A stretch of 64,000 nucleotides of DNA from Streptomyces lincolnensis (GTDB lineage: Bacteria > Actinomycetota > Actinomycetes > Streptomycetales > Streptomycetaceae), in the NCBI RefSeq assembly GCF_021173675.1, contig NZ_JAIHON010000001.1:682001-746000 (forward strand), read 5' to 3'. Positions 56,560 to 64,000 of the stretch are shown piece by piece. Both the position numbers and the translations under genes were made by a program. The notes below the pieces were generated by a model. It was not told the origin of the DNA. It did no database searches and saw only the letters and a list, made by a program, of their open reading frames with translations. How positions within the stretch are numbered: the first letter of the stretch is position 1; each line of letters starts with the position of its first letter.

Positions 56560-56985
56560 ATGAGCCATGACGACAACGACACCCGTGTGATCACCAACCC
56601 GCCCGCCCTGCACGACCCGACGCCCTTCGGCTACAGCCACGCCGTCTCCGCGCCCGGCGAACTCGTCTTCGTCGCCGGGCAGTACGCCTCCGACGCCGAC
56701 GGCGCCCCCGTGCCCGGTGACTTCGCCGCCCAGGTCGACCTGGCCTTCGACCGGCTGGAGGCGGCGCTGGCCGGGGTGGGCCTCGGCCTCCGGAACGTCG
56801 TACGGCTCGGCTCGTTCGTCGTGGACCACGACACCGGCAAGCTGGAGGTCCTCGGCAAGGCCCTGCACGCCCGGTTCGGCGAGCGGCTCCCCGCCCAGAC
56901 CCTGAGCGGGGTCGCCTCGCTCGCCCTGCCGGGCATGCTGTTCGAGGTCGACGCGATCGCCGTACGCCCCACCGACCGCGGCTAG
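56560..56985 (+). CDS. RidA family protein (reactive imine/enamine deaminase-like)
   Basis: A 141-residue YjgF/RidA-type protein (FGYSHAVSAPGELVFVAGQYASDADG...VDLAFDRLEAALAGVGLGLRNVVRLGSFVVD...LALPGMLFEVDAIAV). RidA enzymes hydrolyse reactive enamines and imines made by PLP enzymes; the catalytic Arg of canonical RidA near the end is not obvious, so it may be a Rid subfamily member with another role. It lies 57 bases after cvnD on the same strand and converges on the OpuC-type operon. Confidence 0.88.
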   Translation: MSHDDNDTRVITNPPALHDPTPFGYSHAVSAPGELVFVAGQYASDADGAPVPGDFAAQVDLAFDRLEAALAGVGLGLRNVVRLGSFVVDHDTGKLEVLGKALHARFGERLPAQTLSGVASLALPGMLFEVDAIAVRPTDRG

Positions 56986-56995
56986 TCCACCGGGG

Positions 56996-57664
56996 CTAGT
57001 TGCTCCTGCGCACTCCCGGTGAGACCGCGACCCGGTTGGCGATCCAGAACACGCCGAGCGTGGCCAGGGCCATCACGGCGACCAGGGTGGCGCCGCCGAC
57101 GACCTTCTCGTAGTCGCGCTGGTAGAGGCCGTCGACGATGTAGCGGCCGAGGCCGCCGAGGGAGACGTACGCGGCGATGGTGGCCGTCGAGACGATCTGG
57201 ATGGCCGCCGAGCGCAGGCCGCTGAGGATCAGCGGGAGGGCGACGGGGAGTTCGACCTGGAGCAGGACGCGGGACTCGTGCATGCCCATGCCGCGGGCCG
57301 CGTCCACCGGGGAGGGGTCGACCGAGCGGACCGCCTCGTAGGTGGTGACGAGGATCGGCGGGACGGCGAGGATCACCAGCGGGATCATCACCGGCAGCAG
57401 ACCGAGGCCGAGGCCGATGAACATCAGCACCAGCAGACCGAAGCTGGGCAGGGCGCGGGCGGCGGTGGCGATCATCGCGAGCGCGTTGCCGCCGCGTCCG
57501 GTGTGCCCGGTCAGCAGGCCGATGGGGAGACCGATCCCGGCCGCGATCGCGAGGGCCAGGAGGGAGTACCAGATGTGCTCCCACAGCCGGGTGGGGATGC
57601 CGTCGTAGCCCTTCCAGTGGGCGCTGTCGCTGAAGAAGGCGTTGATGAAGTTGAGCACGTTCAC
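56996..57664 (-). CDS. Osmoprotectant ABC transporter permease (OpuCD-like)
   Basis: A 222-residue permease (SLLALAIAAGIGLPIGLLTGH; LPSFGLLVLMFIGLGLGLLPV; coupling loop DAARGMGMHESRVLLQVELPVALPLILSGLR). Starts at GTG 57664, overlapping the preceding permease stop by 4 bases. It is the last gene of the ATPase-permease-permease operon; in related operons the binding protein follows, but here it is 5 kb away. Confidence 0.92.
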   Translation of the reverse strand: MNVLNFINAFFSDSAHWKGYDGIPTRLWEHIWYSLLALAIAAGIGLPIGLLTGHTGRGGNALAMIATAARALPSFGLLVLMFIGLGLGLLPVMIPLVILAVPPILVTTYEAVRSVDPSPVDAARGMGMHESRVLLQVELPVALPLILSGLRSAAIQIVSTATIAAYVSLGGLGRYIVDGLYQRDYEKVVGGATLVAVMALATLGVFWIANRVAVSPGVRRSN

Positions 57665-58368
57665 CGGGACACGTCCTCCAGGGCGACGGCGGCCGGGTCG
57701 GGACGGTCGGCCTTCGGTTTCGGGCGGGCCCCGCTCGGCATCCAGGGGGTGAGCAGGATCCGCAGGCCCACCAGCAGTCCGTCGATGAGGATCGCCAGGA
57801 CGGCCGTGGTGAGGACGGAGTTCACCGCGAGTTCGGTCCGGTGGTAGAAGAGCGCGTCGGTGAGCAGGTTGCCCAGCGCGCCCTGGTTGCCGATCAGCGC
57901 GCCGACGCTGACCAGGCTGATGCTGGAGACGACCGCGATGCGCAGACCGGCGATGATGGCGGGCACGGCGATCGGCAGCTGCACCTGGACGTACCGGCGG
58001 ACCGGTCCGAAGCCCATGGCCTCGGCGGCGGCCAGCGTCTCCGGCGGCACCGACCGCACCCCGTCGACGATCGCGGGGACCAGCACCACCAGGCTGTACA
58101 CGGCCAGCGGGATCATCACGGTGAGTTCGGTCTGGCCGGTGTAGTCGATGAGGACGACGAAGAAGGCCAGCGAGGGGATCGCGTACAGCACGGTCGTCAC
58201 CCACAGCACCGGCGGGTACAGCCAGCGGAACCGCACGCAGAGCTGGGCGAGCGGCAACGCGAGGACCAGTCCGGCGAGGACCGGCAGCAGGGCTTCCCTG
58301 AGGTGCAGTCCGACGAGGCCGATCCAGCTGTGCTGGAGGTCGCTGGGGATGTCGAAGAAGCCGTTCAT
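57661..58368 (-). CDS. Osmoprotectant ABC transporter permease (OpuCB-like)
   Basis: A 235-residue permease of the same family (LLPVLAGLVLALPLAQLCVRF; ALYAIPSLAFFVVL-type helix; loop AAEAMGFGPVRRYVQVQLPIAVPAIIAGLR). It would form a heterodimer with the following permease. ATG overlaps the ATPase stop by 4 bases (58365-58368). Confidence 0.92.
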   Translation of the reverse strand: MNGFFDIPSDLQHSWIGLVGLHLREALLPVLAGLVLALPLAQLCVRFRWLYPPVLWVTTVLYAIPSLAFFVVLIDYTGQTELTVMIPLAVYSLVVLVPAIVDGVRSVPPETLAAAEAMGFGPVRRYVQVQLPIAVPAIIAGLRIAVVSSISLVSVGALIGNQGALGNLLTDALFYHRTELAVNSVLTTAVLAILIDGLLVGLRILLTPWMPSGARPKPKADRPDPAAVALEDVSR

Positions 58369-59528
58369 CCGGTGACCTTGGTGACCGTGTCGCTCTTGGC
58401 CGGGGTGGTGCCGCCGTTCTCGCGCCCCTCCGCGTGGGCGCCGCGGATCGCCTCGCCGATGGCCTGCTGGGAGACGACTCCGGCCGCCCGTCCCTCGGCG
58501 TCCACGGCGACGGCCCAGCCGGTCGGCGAGAGCACCGCGCAGTCGAGCGCGGCCCGCAGCGAGTCGGTCCCGGCCACGAACGGGCGGCCGTACGGCAGGA
58601 GTTCCGCGGGCCGGATGCCGTCGGCGGCCAGCTCCCGCGGCTCGCCCCAGCCGAGCGGCTTGCCGCCCCGGTCGGTGACGAGGAGGTAGGGGGCGTCACC
58701 CGTGCCGCGGGCGGCGATCTGCTCTGCGGTGGCGTCGACGGCGACGATCGGCGCGGTGAGCAGGTCGAGGCCGGCCGAGGAGAAGAAGGACAGCCGCCGG
58801 ATGCCGCGGTCCGCGCCGAGGAAGTCCTCGACGAACTCGTCCGCTGGGTGGGACAGCAGTTCGGCGGGCGGGGCGAACTGGGCGAGGTGCCCGCCGGTGC
58901 GCATCACGGCGACCATCGTGCCCAGCTTCACGGCCTCGTCGATGTCATGGGTGACGAAGACGATGGTCTTGCCCAACTCGTCCTGGATCCGCAGGAGTTC
59001 GTCCTGAAGCCCCTTGCGGACGACGGGGTCCACGGCCGAGAACGGCTCATCCATGAGCAGCACCGGCGGGTCGGCGGCGAGCGCCCGCGCGACACCGACG
59101 CGCTGCTGCTGTCCGCCGGAGAGCTGGTAGGGGTAGCGCTTGGCGAGCGAGGCGTCGAGGCCGACCCGCTCCATCAGTTCCCGGGCCCGGGACCGCGCCT
59201 TGTCCTTGCCCCAGCCGAGCATGCGGGGCACGGTCGCGATGTTGTCGACGATCGTGCGGTGCTGGAAGAGCCCGGCGTTCTGGATGACGTACCCCATGGA
59301 CCGGCGCAGCGTGTTCACGGGCTGCTGCTGGATGTCCTTGCCGTCGAGCAGGATGGTGCCCTCGCTCGGCTCGACCATCCGGTTGATCATCCGCAGCGTC
59401 GTCGTCTTTCCGCAGCCCGAGGGGCCCACGAGGACGGTGATCGAGCGGTCGGGTATCTCCAACGAGAGCCGGTCGACCGCCACCGTGCCGTCCGGGTACC
59501 GCTTGGTGACTGAATCTATCCGTATCAA
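58365..59528 (-). CDS. Osmoprotectant ABC transporter ATPase with CBS-like domain (OpuCA-like)
   Basis: A 387-residue ATPase: Walker A GPSGCGKTTT, signature LSGGQQQR, Walker B LLMDEPFSAVD, H-loop THDIDEA. The C-terminal region (about 270-370; PYLLVTDRGGKPLGWG..., GWAVAVDAEGRAAGVVS) looks like a CBS pair, used in OpuA-type transporters to sense ionic strength or a nucleotide signal. TTG 59528 is preferred because LIRIDSVTKRYPDG aligns with the family start; ATG 59567 is an alternative and the ribosome site is weak for both. Confidence 0.9.
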   Translation of the reverse strand: MIRIDSVTKRYPDGTVAVDRLSLEIPDRSITVLVGPSGCGKTTTLRMINRMVEPSEGTILLDGKDIQQQPVNTLRRSMGYVIQNAGLFQHRTIVDNIATVPRMLGWGKDKARSRARELMERVGLDASLAKRYPYQLSGGQQQRVGVARALAADPPVLLMDEPFSAVDPVVRKGLQDELLRIQDELGKTIVFVTHDIDEAVKLGTMVAVMRTGGHLAQFAPPAELLSHPADEFVEDFLGADRGIRRLSFFSSAGLDLLTAPIVAVDATAEQIAARGTGDAPYLLVTDRGGKPLGWGEPRELAADGIRPAELLPYGRPFVAGTDSLRAALDCAVLSPTGWAVAVDAEGRAAGVVSQQAIGEAIRGAHAEGRENGGTTPAKSDTVTKVTG

Positions 59529-59791
59529 AACGCCGAATACCCTTCGGGGTTGGCCATATCCGCCCATGTTGGACCACGTCTGTCCGGGCTGTTGCGGGGA
59601 GAGTCTAGACGGCTCGTATTGCGGGCGTTCGAACGCCCGAGGCCCTCTGTGGGCAGCCTGTGAGTCCGCTGATTCTCAGTGTCCCCACAGGCCCGGCTCA
59701 GGGCTTGCCCAGGCGGGGCGCCCATCGTCGCTGGCACGAGCTCGTCACCGCCATGAGCTCTTTCTCGTCCGGAGCATCTGGAGTACGCGTC

Positions 59792-61843
59792 ATGACGACC
59801 CTCGCCCCACCGCCCGCACCGGTCCACGAGGGCCGCCACCGGGCCGCCGCGCCGCCCGTCCCCCGGGTCAGGAGGCTGTTCACCGGCGCCCCCGAGGACC
59901 CCCGCTGGGCCCGCCCGGCACTGTGGGCGATCCTGGTGCTGGCCACGGCGTTGTACGCCTGGAACCTGTCGTCCGTCACCGGCAACAGCTTCTACAACGC
60001 GGCCGTCTACAGCGGCACCAAGAGCTGGAAGGCGTTCTTCTTCGGCGCCCTGGACTCCGGCAGTTTCATCACCGTGGACAAACCGCCGTTCGCGCTGTGG
60101 GTGATGGGGCTGTCGGCCCGCGTCCTCGGCTACGGCACCTGGCAGCTGGCGCTCCCGATGGTCGCCGTCGGCGTCGGCTCGGTGGCCCTGCTGTACCGCA
60201 TGGTCAAGCGGGACTTCGGCGCCGTGGCGGGCACGGTCGCGGCCCTGGCGCTGGCCCTCACGCCGATCACCGTCGCCATCACCCGGGACACCAACCCGGA
60301 CCCGATCCTGGTCTTCCTGATGCTGCTCGGCGCCGCCGCCCTGATGAGGGCCGTGCGCACCGGCCGGACGATGCCGATGGTGTGGTCGGGCGTCGCGATC
60401 GGCTTCGCGTTCAACACGAAGATGATGCAGGCCTACGTCGTCCTGCCGGTCTTCTTCCTGGTCTACCTGTGGGCGGCCCGCGGCAGCATCGGCCGCCGCG
60501 TCCGCGCCCTCGCCGCCGGCACGGTGGCCCTGGTGGTCTCCAGCGCCTGGTGGATGGTGGTCGTCGACCTGATCCCGGCCTCGCGACGGCCGTACATCGG
60601 CGGCTCGACCGACAACACCGTGTGGGACCTGGTCATCGGCTACAACGGCTTCGGCCGGATCTTCGGTGCGAGTGCGTCGGTGGGGTCGCAGGGCAACGGG
60701 GCGAGCTTCGGCGGCGAGTCGGGGCTGTACCGGATGTTCAACGACATCATGGGCGGCCAGATCTCCTGGCTGATCCCGTTCGCGGCCGTCACCCTCGTCG
60801 CCGGGCTGGTGCTGCGCGGCCGGGCGCCCCGCACCGACGGCCGGCGGGCGGCACTGCTGCTCTGGGGCGGCTGGTTCGTCCTGCACTACCTGACCTTCGC
60901 CCTCGCCGAGGGCACGTTCCACCCGTACTACGTCACCGCCATGGCGCCCGGCATCGCGGCGCTGGCCGGTATCGGCGCGGTGATGCTCTACCGGGCCTTC
61001 CGCGAGGGTGCGGCGGTGAAGTGGGGGTGGGTGCTGCCGACCGCGGTGGCGGCCTCCACGGTCTGGGCGGTCCTCCTGCTCCAGCGGGTCTCCGGCTCCG
61101 GGACCCTGTACACGGTCGCGGAGGTCGTGGCCGGGGCGGCCGGCGCGGTCGCGGTGACCGGGCTGCTCGTCGGGCGGTTCACGAAGCGGCGGCGCCTGAT
61201 GGGCTTCGCGGCCCTGGCGGCGATCGTCGCCCTGCTGGCCGGGCCCGCCGCCTACTCGGTCGCGGCGGCGGGCTCCACGCCCAACGGCACCAACCCGACG
61301 GCCGGGCCGAACACCGGTGGCGGCATGGGAGGCGGCGCGGGCGGCGGCCAACGCCCGAGCGGCGCACCGAGCGGCACGGGGCAGATCGGCACCGGCACAG
61401 GTACCAGCACCGGCACCGGCACCGGCACCGGCACCGGCTCCTCCCCGGAGTCCGGCGCCCCGAGCGCCGGAGGCATGGGCGGAGGCATGGGCGGAGGCAC
61501 CCAGGTCACCTCCGCGATGATCACCTACCTGAAGGAGCACCAGGACGGCGCCACCTGGCTGCTCGCGGTGGCCACCGACCAGACCGCGTCCTCGGTCATC
61601 CTGGAGTCCGGGCAGCCCGTGATCTCCATGGGCGGCTGGTCCGGCACCGACAACGCCATGACCCTGGCCAAGCTCAAGAGCCTGGTGAAGTCCGGCAAGC
61701 TGCACTACATCGTCATCAGTGACAGCGGGCAGGGCTCCTCGAACAGCTCGAACACCGAGATCTCCACCTGGGTCAAGAAGAACGGCACGGCCGTGTCCGA
61801 CTACAGCGGCCTGTACCGCCTGGACGCGTCCGACGTCGGCTGA
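59792..61843 (+). CDS. GT39/ArnT-like membrane glycosyltransferase
   Basis: A 683-residue polytopic enzyme that transfers a sugar from a polyprenyl-phosphate donor on the outer face of the membrane. The N-terminal luminal-type loop has NSFYNAAVYSGTKSWKAFFFGALDSG and the metal/donor-binding VDKPPFALWVMGL; TRDTNPDPILVF is also diagnostic. About ten helices run to residue 495. Then come a Gly-rich segment with a (GT)n run and a folded C-terminal extracytoplasmic domain (TSAMITYLKEHQDGATWLLAV...). ATG 59792 follows GGAG by 9 bases. Target polymer or protein is unknown. Confidence 0.88.
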   Translation: MTTLAPPPAPVHEGRHRAAAPPVPRVRRLFTGAPEDPRWARPALWAILVLATALYAWNLSSVTGNSFYNAAVYSGTKSWKAFFFGALDSGSFITVDKPPFALWVMGLSARVLGYGTWQLALPMVAVGVGSVALLYRMVKRDFGAVAGTVAALALALTPITVAITRDTNPDPILVFLMLLGAAALMRAVRTGRTMPMVWSGVAIGFAFNTKMMQAYVVLPVFFLVYLWAARGSIGRRVRALAAGTVALVVSSAWWMVVVDLIPASRRPYIGGSTDNTVWDLVIGYNGFGRIFGASASVGSQGNGASFGGESGLYRMFNDIMGGQISWLIPFAAVTLVAGLVLRGRAPRTDGRRAALLLWGGWFVLHYLTFALAEGTFHPYYVTAMAPGIAALAGIGAVMLYRAFREGAAVKWGWVLPTAVAASTVWAVLLLQRVSGSGTLYTVAEVVAGAAGAVAVTGLLVGRFTKRRRLMGFAALAAIVALLAGPAAYSVAAAGSTPNGTNPTAGPNTGGGMGGGAGGGQRPSGAPSGTGQIGTGTGTSTGTGTGTGTGSSPESGAPSAGGMGGGMGGGTQVTSAMITYLKEHQDGATWLLAVATDQTASSVILESGQPVISMGGWSGTDNAMTLAKLKSLVKSGKLHYIVISDSGQGSSNSSNTEISTWVKKNGTAVSDYSGLYRLDASDVG

Positions 61844-61862
61844 CACCCCCTCGTACGCCTCG

Positions 61863-61899
61863 GGGCGGGCCGCCGGTCTCCACCACCGGCGGCCCGCCC
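61863..61899. terminator. Strong terminator hairpin
   Basis: A perfect 15-bp GC-rich stem with a 7-base loop (61878-61884), 20 bases after the glycosyltransferase stop codon. Confidence 0.85.
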
Positions 61900-61906
61900 T
61901 CCGGGT

Positions 61907-61939
61907 GCGCTGAAACCGCGCTGAAACCGCGTCGAAGCC
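61907..61939. repeat. Three 11-bp direct repeats upstream of the exporter operon
   Basis: Units GCGCTGAAACC (61907-61917), GCGCTGAAACC (61918-61928) and GCGTCGAAGCC (61929-61939) lie 22 bases before the ATPase start codon. The spacing of one helical turn is typical of operators bound by oligomeric activators, such as PhoP-type direct repeats. Confidence 0.7.
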
Positions 61940-61961
61940 GCCCTCCCGCACGCTCTGCGGC

Positions 61962-62915
61962 ATGAACCCAGCACCTCCGGCCATCGAGGCCACCGGCCTG
62001 AGCAAGGCGTACGGCGACAAGGTCGTCCTCGACGGGATCGATCTGCGCGTGCCGCGCGGCACGGTCTTCTCGCTGCTCGGTCCGAACGGGGCCGGCAAGA
62101 CCACCACCGTCCAGATCCTCTCCACCCTCGTCCGGGCCGACGGCGGCACCGCCCGCGTCGCCGGGCACGACCTGGCCGCCGCGCCGCAGTCCGTGCGCGC
62201 GGCGATCGGGGTCACCGGTCAGTTCTCCGCCGTGGACAACCTGATCACCGGTGAGGAGAACATGGCGCTCATGGCGGACCTGCACCACCTCGCCAGGAGC
62301 GAGGGACGGCGGGTCACCGCCGACCTCCTGGAGCGCTTCGACCTGACCGGGGCCGCCAGGAAGCCCGCCTCCACCTACTCCGGCGGGATGCGCAGGCGCC
62401 TGGACATCGCCATGACGCTCGTCGGTTCCCCCGAGGTGATCTTCCTCGACGAGCCGACCACCGGTCTCGACCCACGCTCGCGCCACACCATGTGGCAGAT
62501 CATCCGCGATCTCGTCGCCGACGGGGTCACCGTCCTCCTCACCACGCAGTACCTGGAGGAGGCCGACCAGCTCGCCGACCGCATCGCGGTGCTGAGCGGC
62601 GGCCGGATCGTCGCCGAGGGCACGGCGGACGAGCTCAAGCGGCTGGTGCCCGGCGGCCATGTCCGGCTCCGTTTCCTCGATCCGGCCGAACTGGCCCGCG
62701 CCGCCGAGCTGTTGGACGTGGGGGTGCGGGACGACGAGGCGCTCACCCTCCAGGTCCCGGGCGACGGCAGTGTCCACACCCTGCGCGCCCTGCTGGACGT
62801 CCTGGACGGTGCGCGGGTGGCCGTGGACTCGCTGACCATCCACACCCCCGACCTCGACGACGTCTTCTTCGCGGTCACCGACCGCCCCGAGCGCGAGAAG
62901 GTGCGGAGCCGTTGA
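61962..62915 (+). CDS. DrrA-type ABC exporter ATPase
   Basis: A 317-residue ATPase of the daunorubicin-resistance (DrrA) group: Walker A GPNGAGKTTT, signature YSGGMRRR, Walker B VIFLDEPTTGLD, and the family C-terminal extension LTIHTPDLDDVFFAVT. It drives efflux of a drug or lipid through the co-translated membrane protein. Its TGA overlaps the permease TTG (TTGA). Confidence 0.92.
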   Translation: MNPAPPAIEATGLSKAYGDKVVLDGIDLRVPRGTVFSLLGPNGAGKTTTVQILSTLVRADGGTARVAGHDLAAAPQSVRAAIGVTGQFSAVDNLITGEENMALMADLHHLARSEGRRVTADLLERFDLTGAARKPASTYSGGMRRRLDIAMTLVGSPEVIFLDEPTTGLDPRSRHTMWQIIRDLVADGVTVLLTTQYLEEADQLADRIAVLSGGRIVAEGTADELKRLVPGGHVRLRFLDPAELARAAELLDVGVRDDEALTLQVPGDGSVHTLRALLDVLDGARVAVDSLTIHTPDLDDVFFAVTDRPEREKVRSR

Positions 62916-63712
62916 CCACCGCCGCCCCGCCCGCCGCCGCGCACCTGCGCGACTCGCTGACCATGCTCCGACGCAATCTGCTGCACGCCCGCCGCTATCC
63001 CTCGATGACGCTCCAGGTCGCGCTCATCCCCGTCTTCCTTCTGCTGCTGTTCGTGTACGTCTTCGGTTCCGCGCTCGGCACGGGCATCGGGCAGGGCGGC
63101 GACCGCACCGCCTACCTCTCCTACCTGGTCCCCGGCATGCTCCTGATGACCGCGGGGGTGGGAGCCGTGCCGACGGCGGTCGCCGTGTGCATGGACAGGA
63201 CCGAGGGCATCGTGGCCCGTTTCCGCACGATGGCGATCTCCCGGGCGTCGATCCTCGTCGGGCATGTGGTCGGCAGCGTCATCCAGACGGTGTTCACCCT
63301 GGTCCTGCTGATCACGGTCGCGTTCGCGATCGGCTTCCGGCCCGACGCGAGCCCCCTGGAGTGGCTGGCGGCCTGTGGACTGCTCGTCCTGTTCGTCTTC
63401 GCGCTCACCTGGCTCTCGGTCGCCCTGGGACTGATCAGCAGGACGCCCGAGGGGGCCAGCAACGCGCCCATGCCGATCTCGTTCCTGCTGCCCTTCGTCA
63501 GCAGCACCTTCGTCCCCGTCGGCTCGATGCCGTCCTGGATCCGCTGGTTCGCCGAGTACCAGCCGTTCACCACGATCGTCGAGACCGTACGCGGGCTGCT
63601 GACCGGCACGGGCATCGGCGACAACGCCTGGATGGCCCTGGCGTGGTGCGTGGGCATCGCGTTCCTCGGCTTCGTGTGGTCGCTCCGCCTGTTCGACCGT
63701 GAGTCCCGCTGA
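62912..63712 (+). CDS. DrrB-type ABC exporter membrane protein
   Basis: A 266-residue ABC-2 membrane protein with six predicted helices (MTLQVALIPVFLLLLFVYVFG; YLVPGMLLMTAGVG; VVGSVIQTVFTLVLLITVAF; and others) and the loop MDRTEGIVARFRTMAISR. It starts at TTG 62912 overlapping the ATPase stop. Substrate is unknown; the P450 gene that follows may modify the same molecule. Confidence 0.88.
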   Translation: MTTAAPPAAAHLRDSLTMLRRNLLHARRYPSMTLQVALIPVFLLLLFVYVFGSALGTGIGQGGDRTAYLSYLVPGMLLMTAGVGAVPTAVAVCMDRTEGIVARFRTMAISRASILVGHVVGSVIQTVFTLVLLITVAFAIGFRPDASPLEWLAACGLLVLFVFALTWLSVALGLISRTPEGASNAPMPISFLLPFVSSTFVPVGSMPSWIRWFAEYQPFTTIVETVRGLLTGTGIGDNAWMALAWCVGIAFLGFVWSLRLFDRESR

Positions 63713-63740
63713 ACACCCCGACCGCAGAAGGGCAGTTGCC

Positions 63741-64000
63741 ATGGCCGCCGTCCACCTCACCCCCGAGCTCGTCGAGAACCCCGCCGGTGCCTACGCCGGT
63801 CTGCGCTCCCGCCCCGGCCTCGGCCACGTCGTCCTGCCCGGCCTCGACACCCCCGTACGCCTGGTCGTCCGCCACGACGAGGTGCGGGCCGCGCTGGGCG
63901 AGCCGCGGCTGGTCCGGGACCGCTCGACGATCACCGGCTGCGAACTGCCCGACCCGCAGGCCGAGTTGCTGGCCCGGGGCACCGAGGGCCTGCCGCCGGA
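63741..64000 (+). CDS. Cytochrome P450, N-terminal part (partial)
   Basis: The first 86 codons of a gene that runs off the window. ATG 63741 follows AAGGG by 9 bases. The translation has the bacterial P450 N-terminal pattern: a P..AYAGLRSRPGLGHV proline-rich start, then VRLVVRHDEVRAALGEPRLVRDR, which matches the conserved 'W.VTRH.DVRAAL.DPRLSRD' segment. The heme-binding Cys lies outside the window. It is 28 bases after the exporter permease and probably in the same operon. Confidence 0.8.
   Translation, partial: MAAVHLTPELVENPAGAYAGLRSRPGLGHVVLPGLDTPVRLVVRHDEVRAALGEPRLVRDRSTITGCELPDPQAELLARGTEGLPP

Noticed and set aside
59529..59791. Riboswitch in the divergent gap between the OpuC-type ATPase and the GT39 gene
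   Set aside because: I looked for a conserved multi-helix leader such as a c-di-AMP element and saw no convincing paired structure or conserved core.
63741..64000. P450 as the CvnE member of conservon 2
   Set aside because: Some conservons include a P450, but this gene is 7 kb away and follows the DrrAB exporter on its own transcript.

Overview
The window is high-GC DNA (roughly 70% or more by eye) with the G/C-ended codon use of an actinomycete, and its gene content points to a Streptomyces chromosome. The markers are a two-domain geosmin synthase, an AfsA/ArpA-type gamma-butyrolactone locus, two four-gene conservons (CvnABCD), a Streptomyces subtilisin inhibitor, DUF574 and DUF6230/DUF6114 proteins, and rare in-frame TTA leucine codons. 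I saw no rRNA, tRNA, transposase, integrase or CRISPR array, so it reads as ordinary chromosome with species-variable islands.

Layout. 1-6.3 kb: trehalose synthesis from maltooligosaccharides (3' end of treY, then treZ), interrupted by two paralogous M14 carboxypeptidase-like genes around an SSI-type protease inhibitor, plus a DUF1707-FHA gene. 6.4-11.8 kb: phosphotransferase-like gene, M24 peptidase, LysE/RhtB exporter, PDZ membrane protein, and a LysR regulator divergent from a class-I glutaminase-like gene. 11.8-20.2 kb: geosmin synthase, a Tat-exported EEP-fold protein, a nitrate/sulfonate-type ABC transporter operon and a DUF89 protein. 20.3-23.6 kb: quorum-sensing locus (two ArpA-like TetR genes, AfsA-like synthase, NmrA-like SDR). 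23.7-29.4 kb: secreted S8 protease, a membrane-tethered AA10 LPMO, an unrecognised secreted protein, and the DUF6230-DUF6114 pair. 29.4-35.1 kb: TatA, an LCP cell-wall ligase, an Mg-type P-ATPase with an ArsR repressor, and a DUF574 methyltransferase.

35.4-40.4 kb: conservon 1, preceded by an orphan ribose-type binding lipoprotein. 40.4-49.5 kb: ROK repressor, M81 metallopeptidase, and a five-gene peptide-type ABC transporter/ROK kinase operon. 49.6-51.0 kb: GH43-AbfB secreted glycosidase. 51.1-59.5 kb: an OpuC-type osmoprotectant transporter whose binding protein is separated from its permeases and ATPase by conservon 2 and a RidA gene. 59.8-64.0 kb: GT39 membrane glycosyltransferase, DrrAB-type exporter, and the start of a cytochrome P450.

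The most interesting themes are these. (1) A protease-inhibitor gene is translationally coupled to an M14 gene. (2) The autoregulator synthase carries three TTA codons and one receptor-like regulator carries one, which implies bldA control, with ARE-like palindromes at both promoters. (3) Conservon 1 may use a periplasmic-binding lipoprotein as ligand sensor, and its kinase and GTPase have lost residues that conservon 2 keeps. (4) A dispersed intergenic repeat has been captured inside a permease coding region.
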